Positions 27,984 to 37,425 of a stretch of DNA of 64,000 bases are shown here, piece after piece. The position numbers and the translations under genes were made by a program. The stretch is taken from positions 248,001-312,000 of the forward strand of contig NZ_FSRG01000003.1 of NCBI RefSeq assembly GCF_900129975.1. Reading direction: 5' to 3'. The stretch comes from Halodesulfovibrio marinisediminis DSM 17456 (GTDB lineage Bacteria; Desulfobacterota; Desulfovibrionia; Desulfovibrionales; Desulfovibrionaceae). The notes beneath the pieces are model-generated. The model was given only the letters and a program-made list of their open reading frames with translations, was not told where the DNA came from and searched no databases. Position 1 is the first letter of the stretch. Every line of letters starts with the position of its first letter.

Positions 27984-27985
27984 AA

Positions 27986-28987
27986 CTACTCCTTATCCTC
28001 CGGTTTCTTCACTACCGGGAGACCTGCCTCAAACATAGGCACCCTGAACTCGTTTTCGTATTCTTCGTATGTGCGGTATACTTTTTCCGGGTTCCATGGG
28101 TTTACGTGCAGCTTCATGCGGCTGTCGTTTGCCATGTTACGGGTCGGACTAAGGAATACACCGCCAGCATGCATAAGCTTACTGAACGGGAAGTACATAA
28201 GGAGTACTGCAAGGAAGAACATATGTACGTAGAAAATGCTGCCGATTTTTGCGAGAGCTGCTGTATCCGGTGCGAAGTGGAGCAGGCTCATTACAAAAAC
28301 TTTAACAGTTGCGATGTCTACTTTGAGGAAGTAGCGCATTGCAATGCCGGTAGCACAGAGACCGAAAATCAAGAAAAGTGGGAAGTAATCGCTCAAAAGA
28401 GAGATGTAACGCACTTTCTGATTAAAGAGACGGCGGCCAATCAGGTATGCAAGCGCTACAAGAATCAGTGGACCAGTCATAAACAGACGTGGAGCACCAA
28501 TCTGCAGGATGCCGTCGAGCATTTCGACACCATTCACGAAGAAAGGTACCGGCTCAGCGAAGAACCTGAAGTGACGTACAAAAATAATAAGGAAAGAGTA
28601 GTGGAAGATGAGTGCGAAGAGCCACAGGAACTTAGAGGACCAGTAGACTACGCGGTCGCCTTCGATTGAAACGTTAGTGTTGCGGAACAGGGAGCGGAAC
28701 AAAAGTACTTCAAGGATCATGCGTCCCCAAACACCCGCTTTATTGGACGGGTTATCGAGGGTGGCAGGCTTAATCCAAGGAAGGGACTTCTGTTGGCCAC
28801 CTGTAGTAGGAATACAGAACGGAACAGGGCGCTTTGCCCAGTCTAAAATCCGCCATGCGAAACCTACAAGGAATACGGTTACTGCTGTGTAAGGTAAACA
28901 AACTGCCAAAACATACTGGAATCCCATCATTGATCCCATCCAGGCAAGTATACCTAAGGCAATAACCGCGAGAAGTGAAATAATCAT
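27986..28987 (-). CDS. dsrM: DsrM, NarI-like membrane cytochrome b
   Basis: 333 residues with about six hydrophobic helices, related to the NarI/HdrE family of diheme b cytochromes; several membrane His residues are placed as heme ligands (for example FHYSFLIIFVRHFRFF and LLHFAPD). It hands quinol electrons to DsrK. First gene of dsrMKJOP proper, 31 bp after the RsbRD-like gene, with GAGG before its ATG. Confidence 0.95.
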   Translation of the reverse strand: MIISLLAVIALGILAWMGSMMGFQYVLAVCLPYTAVTVFLVGFAWRILDWAKRPVPFCIPTTGGQQKSLPWIKPATLDNPSNKAGVWGRMILEVLLFRSLFRNTNVSIEGDRVVYWSSKFLWLFALIFHYSFLIIFVRHFRFFAEPVPFFVNGVEMLDGILQIGAPRLFMTGPLILVALAYLIGRRLFNQKVRYISLLSDYFPLFLIFGLCATGIAMRYFLKVDIATVKVFVMSLLHFAPDTAALAKIGSIFYVHMFFLAVLLMYFPFSKLMHAGGVFLSPTRNMANDSRMKLHVNPWNPEKVYRTYEEYENEFRVPMFEAGLPVVKKPEDKE

Positions 28988-29017
28988 TCCGTTACCTCGC
29001 TGCTAGGCTATTGGTTG

Positions 29018-29554
29018 TTATGATTCCGGTTCCCCAACCGGTTTCTCCAATATACGTTCTGCTCTCTTCAAGAGCTGAAAGTGCTTCCTTTTGAATTCAT
29101 CAACGCGCATTCTCTGTACTTTATCTCGGCATTCCGAATAAATACGGAATCCCACAAGTGCCAGAGAATCTATTTTAGATTCTAGTTCCAGAAGATCAGC
29201 AAATTCTTCGGACTTAGAAAGTTTGGGGACTATGTGTTTACGGATGATACTTTTTAAAACAAAGAGAACAGACATAGCCTGATCTGCTTCGAATTTCTGG
29301 ATAGCGCGAACCTGAATCAGTTCGTTAACCGCCGGAGTAACGACGTCGCTGTCTAAATTATCATCCACGAGAGCACCGATAAGAATTGTAGCTGCATTTT
29401 TAGTCTTGTTCCCTACAGGGTTTAAAAAAGCATTATCCTGACTGCGCAGGAAACCTACAGTATCGATGTCGTAGGTACCGAAAATGGCAGAAACCCATTC
29501 TTCGGTAATCTCTTGTTTATGTTCAGAAAAAATAGCTTGTAACTGGTGTCGCAT
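29018..29554 (-). CDS. RsbRD N-terminal-domain protein upstream of dsrM
   Basis: 178-residue cytoplasmic all-helical protein resembling the RsbRD N-terminal sensor domain (LQAIFSEHKQEITEEWVSAIFGTY at the start). The central part is rich in helix-forming residues, ending in an Arg/Lys-rich helix (RMRVDEFKRKHFQLLKRAERIL). Such domains are found at the front of stress-sensing and histidine-kinase proteins, but this one stands alone, without kinase or STAS domain. It is cotranscribed with dsrMKJOP (31 bp gap). A gene of this type in front of dsrM is, as I recall, common in Desulfovibrio. Function unknown; a redox or partner-sensing role is conjecture. Confidence 0.75.
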   Translation of the reverse strand: MRHQLQAIFSEHKQEITEEWVSAIFGTYDIDTVGFLRSQDNAFLNPVGNKTKNAATILIGALVDDNLDSDVVTPAVNELIQVRAIQKFEADQAMSVLFVLKSIIRKHIVPKLSKSEEFADLLELESKIDSLALVGFRIYSECRDKVQRMRVDEFKRKHFQLLKRAERILEKPVGEPES

Positions 29555-29703
29555 AGACTTACTTCGCTTGGTCTAAAAGGAATCCAGCGGGAGACCCTAT
29601 AAAGCGTTTTTCACTATTTGTCCAAGTAATTTGCCAAAAAAAAGTATGACATCAAGGAGTGATAGTGCTTACCCGCTGCCCCTCGGTTTCAAATGATTTT
29701 TTT

Positions 29704-29732
29704 CACATAATGTGATTACATGGTTGCGTCAA
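29704..29732 (-). promoter_or_regulatory. Promoter candidate of the RsbRD-dsrMKJOP operon with overlapping palindrome
   Basis: On the minus strand, TTGACG (29727-29732) and TATGTG (29704-29709) are 17 bp apart. A perfect palindrome TCACATAATGTGA (29703-29715) covers the -10 element, a layout expected for a repressor or a CRP/FNR-family or Rex-like factor. It is about 150 bp upstream of the first gene. Confidence 0.45.
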
Positions 29733-29796
29733 CACATTCGATTGGATTGGTTGGACAACCAGCCTGCCTGAAAAGAAAATAACTAGGGAATGTTAG

Positions 29797-30714
29797 TTAC
29801 TCACAAGGTTCTTCATTGCCTTCTGAACAACCGGAAAAGTCATCAGTGAAATCCAGCACATCCCCTTTGGTTTCTTGCTTTTCTTTATTGGAAAGTAAGG
29901 AACGAGGAACGCCGTTTGTAATGAGCACAGGAATGCGACTAACCCCTATGGATGCAAGTTTGGATTTATTTCTAAAAAGATTCCAATGAAGCTCCAGACG
30001 GGTCAAAAGTGGCAATCTCACTGAGTCATCAGTGCTGCGAATAGCCCTATTGAAGGCTATGTACATAGAGGTGCCTTCGCTGACTGCTTTTTGCATCAGG
30101 AAGATTTTTTCTAAGTCCCCATCGTTTTCAGCAATTGGATAGTACGTGATGTTTGCTGAAGCATTCTGGGAGAGGGTTGGTACTAGCTTTACGCAAGTAG
30201 AGCAACTAGGTGAAAAGAAAACCTGAACATCAGACTGCTGCTTGCCATAGATGGCCCATGTGCCGATTTCTTCGTTAACTGTTGAAAATACATTTGGTGT
30301 AAAGAGTAGTGCCCACACTACCAGAAGTGGAATAACCAGTGCGGATCGACGCTTTAGAATGGAGCACTGCATAAAGAACAGCAGGAAAAGAATGGCGGCA
30401 AAGCCAAGGCATGGGACGCAGGGAGCTGTAAAGATCATCAGCAAAAGAAAACCGAGATCGATAATTACTGCTGTTAAGGCAAGTAATAGGGCTGTGGTTG
30501 CAAAGTTGAAAATATTTAGTAGAGCGAGAGTGGTAAATAGTGCCGTACCAATCCACCATAACGAAATTCCGAATACTGAAACGTCCTTAAAAATTTCGCA
30601 GCCAGTTGTGATGCAGATAGAGTCTAGATTTTGTGTTGCATTTAATGCACAAAAAATTGCTCCGGCAATGGCAACAAGTGCAGGACCGAATGCAGATCGC
30701 TTAGAAAGGGACAT
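29797..30714 (-). CDS. VKOR-like membrane oxidoreductase fused to a thioredoxin-like domain
   Basis: 305 residues. About five membrane helices, then a periplasmic domain. Cys34 and Cys39 lie in a loop followed by DVSVFGISLWWIG; a membrane CVPC (99-102) starts the fourth helix; and CSTC (171-174) in VQVFFSPSCSTCVKLVPTL looks like a thioredoxin active site. This pattern of loop Cys pair, membrane CxxC and fused thioredoxin fold is that of bacterial vitamin K epoxide reductase homologues, which make disulfides using quinone in place of DsbB/DsbA. The C-terminal tail has two further Cys and many acidic residues. Good SD (GGAG). Not adjacent to an obvious partner; the dsr operon follows 243 bp downstream on the same strand. 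Confidence 0.62.
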   Translation of the reverse strand: MSLSKRSAFGPALVAIAGAIFCALNATQNLDSICITTGCEIFKDVSVFGISLWWIGTALFTTLALLNIFNFATTALLLALTAVIIDLGFLLLMIFTAPCVPCLGFAAILFLLFFMQCSILKRRSALVIPLLVVWALLFTPNVFSTVNEEIGTWAIYGKQQSDVQVFFSPSCSTCVKLVPTLSQNASANITYYPIAENDGDLEKIFLMQKAVSEGTSMYIAFNRAIRSTDDSVRLPLLTRLELHWNLFRNKSKLASIGVSRIPVLITNGVPRSLLSNKEKQETKGDVLDFTDDFSGCSEGNEEPCE

Positions 30715-30884
30715 GCAAAAATCTCCAGAAGGTTACAGTAGATCGTTGTGTTGTTTTGCCAGAATTCGTAAGAAAGTCTGGCTTGGCTGTGAACTTGATT
30801 AGCCGCACGATTTTGGTGACTGTACTGTGATTGCAAATGCGGGTAAAGGGATTAGCTCGATTTTTATGTTTGGGAGGAATTGGT

Positions 30885-31646
30885 TTGATCTTTAACGATG
30901 ATGGAACCCTTGAATACACGTTGACTCGCAGTAAGCGTGCGAAACATGTTCGGTTGAAGGTTACACGGTCAAAAGGACTTGAAATTGTGGTTCCAGAGAC
31001 CTTTAAAACTAAATGGCTTCCATCTATTCTCGAAAAACGTACTGACTGGATTCGTAATGCCGCAAGAAGGCTTGATCTGCCAGAGCGTATAGAAGAACTA
31101 CCTCCCTTGGTTCCAGAACAAATAGTTCTTCCGTCGATGGGCTATGAGTATAGTATTCAGTCTGTGCCTGCCGTAACAATTTCTGAGAAACTTGTTGATG
31201 CAGAAAAGATTATTCGTACGACCACCGGATTGTTGTCAATTGAAACACAACGGGCAGTTTTGCTTCCTGATGTCGTTGCGGAGAGTGAAAAGGTCGAGTT
31301 ACTTCGCTGTTGGCTTGTACGATGTGGAAAAGAGTACTTGCCGGAATTGTTGGAAGACGTTTCTATAGAGGTTGGAATTCCCTATAAAAAGGTTCAAATA
31401 CGGCTTCAAAAAGGGCGATGGGGAAGTTGTTCCAGTCGTGGAACAATCTCGTTGAATGCTCGTTTGATGCTTCTGCCGACAGAGCTGTTACGGTATATTT
31501 TATTGCATGAATTGGCGCACGTACGTCATCCAAATCATTCAAATGCTTATTGGCGGTATTTGGAGAGTTTGGATTCCAAGGCGTTAGAATATGATGTTTC
31601 TATGCGCGATGCATGGAAGTATATTCCTAGGTGTTTTTCGATGTAG
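30885..31646 (+). CDS. YgjP-like M48-type metal-dependent hydrolase
   Basis: 253 residues. Zinc metallopeptidase-like motif LLHELAHVRHPNH (HExxH at ~208-212, with a further His downstream) near the C-terminus, preceded by KGRWGSCSSRGTISLNARL, which is the hallmark of the YgjP/DUF45 family. N-terminal YTLTRSKRAKHVRLKV is also typical. The start is taken as TTG at 30885 because GGGAGG lies 7 bases before it and homologues begin near this point; alternatives are ATG at 30837 or TTG at 30831, which lack a ribosome site. Substrates of the family are unknown. Confidence 0.85.
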   Translation: MIFNDDGTLEYTLTRSKRAKHVRLKVTRSKGLEIVVPETFKTKWLPSILEKRTDWIRNAARRLDLPERIEELPPLVPEQIVLPSMGYEYSIQSVPAVTISEKLVDAEKIIRTTTGLLSIETQRAVLLPDVVAESEKVELLRCWLVRCGKEYLPELLEDVSIEVGIPYKKVQIRLQKGRWGSCSSRGTISLNARLMLLPTELLRYILLHELAHVRHPNHSNAYWRYLESLDSKALEYDVSMRDAWKYIPRCFSM

Positions 31647-31737
31647 CGCTAGAGTTTTTTTATATTGTTCGGTTGTTAGCTGATTAACTTTTAACATAGC
31701 TATATATAATGATACAGAATTGGCTGACTTGGAAATA

Positions 31738-31774
31738 AAAAAGGGGGATCGGATAACCGATCCCCCTTTTATAA
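31738..31774. terminator. Bidirectional terminator between YgjP-like gene and sat
   Basis: A 14-bp GC-rich perfect stem built on aaaagggggatcgg, four-base loop, A-run and T-run on the two sides; it separates convergent genes. Confidence 0.9.
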
Positions 31775-31789
31775 TCAGCATAGTTAAAG

Positions 31790-33067
31790 CTACATTGCTT
31801 CGCCGGAAGCTGCGCCCTGCATTTTAACTTCAACTTTCTCGGTAAGACCTTCGTAGTATTCGCGAAGGATAACGAGAACTTCGTCACGACCGAAGTGATC
31901 TGGGATTTCAGCGCCTTCGGAGAGTGCTTTACGAAGTTTAGTACCGGAAAGGATAACACGATCTTCTTTAGTGTGTGGACAGGTACGGAGAGAAGCCATG
32001 CCGTCACACTTGTAGCAGTAGAAGGTCCAGTCAATTTTCATTGGCTTACAAAGAAGTGCTTTGCCTTCATCAGCTGGGGTAGGGATACGATCAAAGATTT
32101 CCTGAGCTTCGAAGAGACCGTAGAAGTCACCAACGCCAGCGTGGTCACGACCGATGAGCATGTTGTTAACGCCGTAGTTCTGACGGAAAGTAGCGTGGAG
32201 CAGACCTTCACGTGGACCAGCGTAACGCATGTCGAGTGGGTAGCCAGCCTGAATTACGTTGTCTTTTACGAAGTAGTGCTCAACGAGAGTGTCAATAGCC
32301 TTTACACGAACGTCTGCAGGGATGTCGCCTGGCTTGAGGTTACCAATGAGGGAGTGGATGAGCACGCCGTCACAAACTTCGATAGCGATTTTTGCGAGGA
32401 ATTCGTGAGAACGGTGCATTGGGTTACGGAGCTGGAGAGCAGCAACTTCAGACCAACCACGTTCTTCGAACATAGCACGAACTTCTGCAGGACGGAGGTA
32501 AACACCTTTGTACTCTTCTGGGTATTCGCCTTCAGAAAGAACTTTAACTGGACCAGCAAGGTTCACTTCTTTCTGAGCCATAACCATTTTTACGCCAGGG
32601 TGATCTTCAAGAGCGATTTTCCAGAAAACGTCTTCAGCAGACTCTTCGCCTTCACCTTTGAAAACTTTTTCGCATTCCCATTTTTTGTCTGCTTCGGTCA
32701 TTTCGAATTTTTCTTCTACTTTCATAGTAGCGAATACGATACCGTCGCGAACGAGAGCGATTTCTTCACCAACTGCGATTGCGTCAGCTTCTTCTTTGGA
32801 AGCGTCGAGGGTAACTGGTACAGGCCAGAAAGTGCCGTCTGCGAGAGTGAAGTTTTCACAAACGTTCTTCCAGTCTTCTTTACCCATGAAACCGTTCAGT
32901 GGGGAGAAGCCACCGATACCCATCATGATAAGGTCGCCTTTTGCACGAGCGGAGATGTCGAGCTTTTTGAGGCCTTCAGCTTTTTTTACTTCAGCTTCGA
33001 GTTCTGCGCCTTCGAGCAGGCAACAAACGAGACCTTTACCACCATGTGGGGCTACCAGTTTAGACAT
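31790..33067 (-). CDS. sat: Sulfate adenylyltransferase (ATP sulfurylase), dissimilatory
   Basis: 425-residue enzyme activating sulfate to adenosine phosphosulfate, the first step of sulfate respiration. Active-site motifs: [10 protein letters not shown] (212-221, the QxRNxxHxxH motif) and [14 protein letters not shown]-terminal [13 protein letters not shown] zinc-type motif, as in dissimilatory and archaeal enzymes, is present. Strong SD GGAGGAAGG. Monocistronic, with terminator downstream and a long upstream region carrying a Rex-like site. Confidence 0.97.
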   Translation of the reverse strand: MSKLVAPHGGKGLVCCLLEGAELEAEVKKAEGLKKLDISARAKGDLIMMGIGGFSPLNGFMGKEDWKNVCENFTLADGTFWPVPVTLDASKEEADAIAVGEEIALVRDGIVFATMKVEEKFEMTEADKKWECEKVFKGEGEESAEDVFWKIALEDHPGVKMVMAQKEVNLAGPVKVLSEGEYPEEYKGVYLRPAEVRAMFEERGWSEVAALQLRNPMHRSHEFLAKIAIEVCDGVLIHSLIGNLKPGDIPADVRVKAIDTLVEHYFVKDNVIQAGYPLDMRYAGPREGLLHATFRQNYGVNNMLIGRDHAGVGDFYGLFEAQEIFDRIPTPADEGKALLCKPMKIDWTFYCYKCDGMASLRTCPHTKEDRVILSGTKLRKALSEGAEIPDHFGRDEVLVILREYYEGLTEKVEVKMQGAASGEAM

Positions 33068-33210
33068 AACTTCCTTCCTCCGGAATATAAAAGTTTGTAA
33101 CTTGTGAATAACCGATTTGGTTTTTCATAAAGCCAATCTTGTAATCACACTGAGCAGATAGACGATTGCGCTTGTGTCTGTAAAAATTCTGCTTAGTGCT
33201 TGAGAATGGT

Positions 33211-33228
33211 TTGTGAAAAAATAGACAA
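33211..33228. promoter_or_regulatory. Rex-like operator candidate upstream of sat
   Basis: TTGTGAAAAAATAGACAA matches the redox-repressor consensus TTGTGAA-N4-TTCACAA at 12 of 14 defined positions. It is 144 bp before the sat ATG. On the minus strand it overlaps the likely -10 region downstream of two TTGACT boxes (33232-33250). Rex control of sat is reported in Desulfovibrio vulgaris; the assignment here is by sequence resemblance. Confidence 0.45.
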
Positions 33229-33735
33229 AAAGTCAAGAGTAAAAAGTCAACTTTTTTAACCCTTGAAAATCAAGTGCTTGAGAGGTTCAGTTGCTGTCAA
33301 GAAAAAATAAAATAATAGGGGAAATGTCGTTGCTTGAGAATAATTGTACAAATGAAGGTAAAAAATTTGGTATATTAAGACGTTCGAGAGGGTGTAATTC
33401 TTGTGAAAAATAGAACAAGAGGGGTTAATAAAATGATTAGGGCGTTGTTTTGGTTAGCAACATTATTATATGAAAAAAAATAGAAAAAATTACTTGAACC
33501 CCATAAGAAAAAGACGTAAGTACCTGATTCGAAATTTCACGGGTCTGACTATCGATGCCGAGCGGGCTGCTGGGCTGCATCGAGTCCCCGTTTGGAATAG
33601 ATGAGCGGCTAACTAACTTTTAGTTCTCCACTAAAGGTTAGGTAGTGCTTTTGTTGTGATTTGAGTTGCACCACACAACGGGGCTGCTCATCCTGTACTA
33701 AGCGAACGACTTTGATTAATTCCTTTGGAGGAAAA
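33229..33735 (+). promoter_or_regulatory. Divergent upstream region of sat and rpsL, with structured str leader
   Basis: The sat-proximal part is AT-rich with three copies of TGCTTGAGA in or just outside this span (33197, 33275, 33331). A weak promoter (TTGAAC at 33494, 17 bp, TAAGTA) could start the str transcript. The leader then folds: ctaacttttagt (33613-33624) pairs over 12 bp with 33630-33641, and gatgagc (33600-33606) can pair with gctcatc (33686-33692) to enclose it. This suggests leader-level control of rpsL-rpsG-fusA. The ribosome site GGAGG is just before rpsL. Confidence 0.45.
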
Positions 33736-34107
33736 ATGCCCACTATCAACCAACTTATCCGTAAGGAACGTAAGAAGGTTGTAAAACGTAAGAAAACCCC
33801 AGCGTTGCAGGCTTGTCCACAGCGCCGCGGTGTTTGTACTCGTGTTTACACCACTACACCTAAGAAACCTAACTCCGCGCTGCGTAAAGTAGCTCGTGTA
33901 CGCCTCACCAACGGCATCGAAGTAACTGCCTACATCCCTGGTGAAGGTCATAACCTGCAGGAACACTCTGTTGTTATGATCCGTGGTGGTCGTGTAAAAG
34001 ACTTACCAGGTGTACGTTACCATATCGTACGTGGTACTCTTGATACCGCGGGTGTTGCAGATCGTCGCCAGGGCCGTTCTAAGTACGGCGCGAAGCGTCC
34101 TAAGTAA
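33736..34107 (+). CDS. rpsL: 30S ribosomal protein S12
   Basis: 123-residue decoding-centre protein, standard length. [15 protein letters not shown] start, the [15 protein letters not shown] loop and [20 protein letters not shown], where streptomycin-resistance changes arise, are all present; the Lys at that loop is the wild-type form. ATG at 33736 chosen for the GGAGG box 6 bases before it; the upstream extension from 33661 is leader. First gene of rpsL-rpsG-fusA. Confidence 0.98.
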   Translation: MPTINQLIRKERKKVVKRKKTPALQACPQRRGVCTRVYTTTPKKPNSALRKVARVRLTNGIEVTAYIPGEGHNLQEHSVVMIRGGRVKDLPGVRYHIVRGTLDTAGVADRRQGRSKYGAKRPK

Positions 34108-34115
34108 GTAGTTAA

Positions 34116-34601
<486 letters not shown>

Positions 34602-34616
34602 TCTGAGGAGCTGACT

Positions 34617-36692
34617 GTGTCTAGTAAAATAGCTGTATCAAAACAGAGAAACATTGGTATCATGGCCCACATTGATGCGGGTAAGACTACCACTACAGAA
34701 CGTATTCTCTACTACACCGGTGTATCTCATAAAATTGGTGAAACACACGAAGGTGAGTCCACTATGGACTGGATGGAACAGGAAAAAGAGCGTGGTATTA
34801 CCATTACCTCTGCTGCAACTACCTGTTTCTGGAATGACCATCGCGTAAACATCATTGACACCCCTGGTCACGTTGACTTCACCATGGAAGTAGAACGTTC
34901 CCTCCGTGTTCTTGACGGTACCGTTTGTGTATTTGACGCTGTTGCAGGTGTTGAGCCTCAGTCTGAGACCGTATGGCGTCAGGCTGACCGTTACGGTGTA
35001 CCTCGTATCTGCTTCATCAACAAAATGGACCGTATCGGTTCCGACTACTGGCGTGCAGTAGGCATGATCTCCGAGCGTCTCGGTGCTAAGCCTATTTCTC
35101 TCCAGATTCCAATCGGTGCTGAAGACCACTTTGAAGGCATTATTGACCTCGTAACCGGCGATGCTGTTTACTACGATAAAGCTACCAAAGGTGCTGAGTT
35201 TGAAGTTAAAGAAGTTCCAGCAGACCTGCAGGACCTCTTTGACGAAAAACGCATGGAAATGATGGAAGCAATTGCAGAAGAAGACGAAGCTCTTCTCGAA
35301 AAATACCTCGGCGGTGAAGAACTCACTGTTGAAGAAATTAAATCTGCAGTACGTAAGTCTACTATTTCCCGTTCCATCGTTCCTGTATTCTGCGGTTCTG
35401 CATTCCGTAACATGGGCGTACAGCCACTGCTCGACGCAGTAGTTGATTACCTCCCAAGTCCGGTTGATATTCCAGCAATGGAAGGCGCAAACCCAGATAA
35501 CGAAGAAGAGAAAATCCCTTGTCCATGTGACGACAAAGAGCCTTTCTCCGCTCTCGTGTTCAAGCTTGCTTCTGACCCATACATTGGTCACCTTTCCTTC
35601 ACCCGTATCTACTCCGGTAAAATTGAGTCTGGTATGACCATTCTTAACTCTAACACCGGTAAAAAAGAACGTGTTGGTCGTCTTCTCAAGATGCACGCTA
35701 ACAAACGTGAAGAGATCAAAGAAGCATACGCTGGTGACATCGTAGCTGTTGTAGGTCTGAAAAACATCTCTACTGGTGACACCATCTGTGCGATGGATCG
35801 TCCAGTAGTGCTCGAGTCTCTCGATATTCCAGATCCAGTTATCGAAGTTGCTATTGAGCCTAAAACAAAAGCTGACCGTGACGCTCTGTCCGCAGCTCTT
35901 GCTAAGCTCGCTAAAGAAGACCCATCCTTCCGCGTTAAAGGTGATGACGAAACTGGTCAGACCCTTATCTCCGGTATGGGTGAGCTTCACCTCGACATCA
36001 TCGTTGACCGTCTTACCCGCGAATTTAGCGTTAACGCTAACGTAGGTAAGCCGCAGGTAGCATACCGTGAAACTATCACTAAGGTTGCTAAAGAAGATCA
36101 CAAGTACGCTAAGCAGTCTGGTGGTCGCGGTCAGTACGGTCATGTTGTTATTGAAATCGAGCCTAACCCAGAAAAAGGTTACGAGTTCACTAACTCCATT
36201 ACTGGTGGTGTTATTCCTAAAGAATACATCCCTGCAGTAGACAAAGGTATTCAGGAAGCACTGAAGTCCGGCGTATACGCAGGCTTCCCAACTGTTGACG
36301 TTAAAGTAAACCTCGTATTCGGTTCTTACCACGACGTTGACTCCTCCGAGCAGGCTTTCTACATTGCTGGTTCCATGGCAATTAAAGAAGCTTGTAAGAA
36401 GGCTGGTCCTCAGATCCTCGAGCCTATCATGGGCGTAGAGGTTGTAACTCCTGAAGAATACCTTGGCGACGTAATGGGTGACCTTAACGGTCGTCGTGGT
36501 CGCGTACAGGGTATGAACACCCGTGCTAACGCTCAGGTTATTGATGCGATGGTTCCGCTTTCCGAAATGTTCGGTTACGCAACTGACCTTCGTTCCAAAA
36601 CCCAGGGTCGTGCGAACTTCACCATGCAGTTCGATCACTACGAGCCTGTACCTAACTCCATTGCTGAAGAAATCATCAGCAGCAAGGGTTAG
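34617..36692 (+). CDS. fusA: Elongation factor G
   Basis: 691-residue translocase GTPase. Starts at GTG (34617) after GAGGAG. G motifs: [15 protein letters not shown] (G1), RGITITSA (G2), [12 protein letters not shown] (G3), NKMD (G4), followed by EF-G domains II-V including the [11 protein letters not shown] segment. tuf, which usually follows fusA in str operons, is absent; a strong terminator comes 25 bp after the stop. Confidence 0.98.
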   Translation: MSSKIAVSKQRNIGIMAHIDAGKTTTTERILYYTGVSHKIGETHEGESTMDWMEQEKERGITITSAATTCFWNDHRVNIIDTPGHVDFTMEVERSLRVLDGTVCVFDAVAGVEPQSETVWRQADRYGVPRICFINKMDRIGSDYWRAVGMISERLGAKPISLQIPIGAEDHFEGIIDLVTGDAVYYDKATKGAEFEVKEVPADLQDLFDEKRMEMMEAIAEEDEALLEKYLGGEELTVEEIKSAVRKSTISRSIVPVFCGSAFRNMGVQPLLDAVVDYLPSPVDIPAMEGANPDNEEEKIPCPCDDKEPFSALVFKLASDPYIGHLSFTRIYSGKIESGMTILNSNTGKKERVGRLLKMHANKREEIKEAYAGDIVAVVGLKNISTGDTICAMDRPVVLESLDIPDPVIEVAIEPKTKADRDALSAALAKLAKEDPSFRVKGDDETGQTLISGMGELHLDIIVDRLTREFSVNANVGKPQVAYRETITKVAKEDHKYAKQSGGRGQYGHVVIEIEPNPEKGYEFTNSITGGVIPKEYIPAVDKGIQEALKSGVYAGFPTVDVKVNLVFGSYHDVDSSEQAFYIAGSMAIKEACKKAGPQILEPIMGVEVVTPEEYLGDVMGDLNGRRGRVQGMNTRANAQVIDAMVPLSEMFGYATDLRSKTQGRANFTMQFDHYEPVPNSIAEEIISSKG

Positions 36693-36717
36693 TACCTGAG
36701 TAATCAGGCGATATAAT

Positions 36718-36749
36718 GCTCCGGTCATCGTAAGATGGCCGGAGCTTTT
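36718..36749 (+). terminator. Intrinsic terminator of the str operon
   Basis: gctccgg...catc (36718-36729) pairs with gatg...ccggagc (36734-36745), four Ts follow. Confidence 0.85.
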
Positions 36750-36812
36750 CTGGTTAGAAAGGGTAGGCTAAGTATATTTCAACACCGCATTAAAAAAAAT
36801 GCGAAAAAGGTG

Positions 36813-36841
36813 TTGACGTTAAAGCTGGTCTCACATATAAG
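36813..36841 (+). promoter_or_regulatory. Sigma-70 promoter of the S10 operon
   Basis: TTGACG (36813-36818), 17 bp, TATAAG (36836-36841). It is the best promoter match in the fusA-rpsJ gap and points at rpsJ about 580 bp away. Confidence 0.7.
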
Positions 36842-36847
36842 TCTTTC

Positions 36848-36941
36848 TCGCTTGAGGCGAACACTGTTTGTTTCAAGCTTCAAAACTCCTCCTCACAAAT
36901 TTGGAGGTTAAGAATGGGTTGAGCCCATTCTGCTGTTTTTT
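36848..36941 (+). promoter_or_regulatory. S10 operon attenuator candidate: three hairpins, start-stop minigene, terminator
   Basis: From the promoter's start point three hairpins follow: gcttga/tcaagc (36850-36855 with 36873-36878), CCTCC/GGAGG (36888-36892 with 36903-36907), and a terminator stem agaatggg/cccattct (36911-36918 with 36924-36931) followed by six Ts at 36936-36941. The GGAGG is a perfect ribosome site six bases before ATG GGT TGA (36914-36922), a two-codon frame inside the terminator stem. A ribosome loaded there would open the terminator, while the CCTCC arm would hide its binding site. Alternatively the segment is a free ~95-nt RNA. Confidence 0.45.
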
Positions 36942-37425
36942 GACATTTGCAGGCGTTTCTTGATGCTGCATTATGTCGTGCCGTTCCAGCAAAGACCGTG
37001 TTTTGCTGTAAGGTGCACATACAATTTAAAGTGTATTTACCACTTGCATCTTGGAACCCCTGCGGGCCCCTTGCGTATATTGTATCTATCAATCATACGC
37101 AGGCTAGGCTGACGACATTTGGGCGTTCTTCGCAGATAGTGGAGTAGAGGTCTTTGGATGTTGTCAGGCTGGGTAGGCTTGTCACTCATCACAATTCCCT
37201 CTCTTCTTTTCTCCATTATTTACGAAAGACAAATTTCGAACTCAGAACGAGTTCACCTGTCCTCTGTCGTTACTAGGGCAAGATGCATCTGTTTAGCCGT
37301 TACTTTACAGAGATTTCATCTTGTACCATCGTGAGGAAATTTCTGCTTATTGCAGTTAGGATCATTCCCCCTCACGGGATGATCACAGGTAAGGGTCTCG
37401 TATCCCTAATATGGAGTAATAAACT
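36942..37425 (+). other. Long untranslated leader of the S10 operon
   Basis: About 480 bp without a credible gene. Visible elements: TGCGTAT/ATACGCA stem (37072-37078 with 37095-37101), gatcat/atgatc stem near 37361-37385, and an aggg/ccct hairpin just before rpsJ. No known S10-leader (L4-binding) structure is recognised. A second transcription start within it is possible. Confidence 0.45.

Noticed and set aside
31895-33100. 401-codon plus-strand frame opposite sat
   Set aside because: Antisense shadow of sat, dominated by Phe, Val, Thr and Glu with no domain.
34638-36728. Long minus-strand open frame (696 codons) opposite fusA
   Set aside because: Shadow frame caused by codon bias in a highly expressed gene; no family signal and Cys/Phe/Thr-rich composition unlike a real protein.
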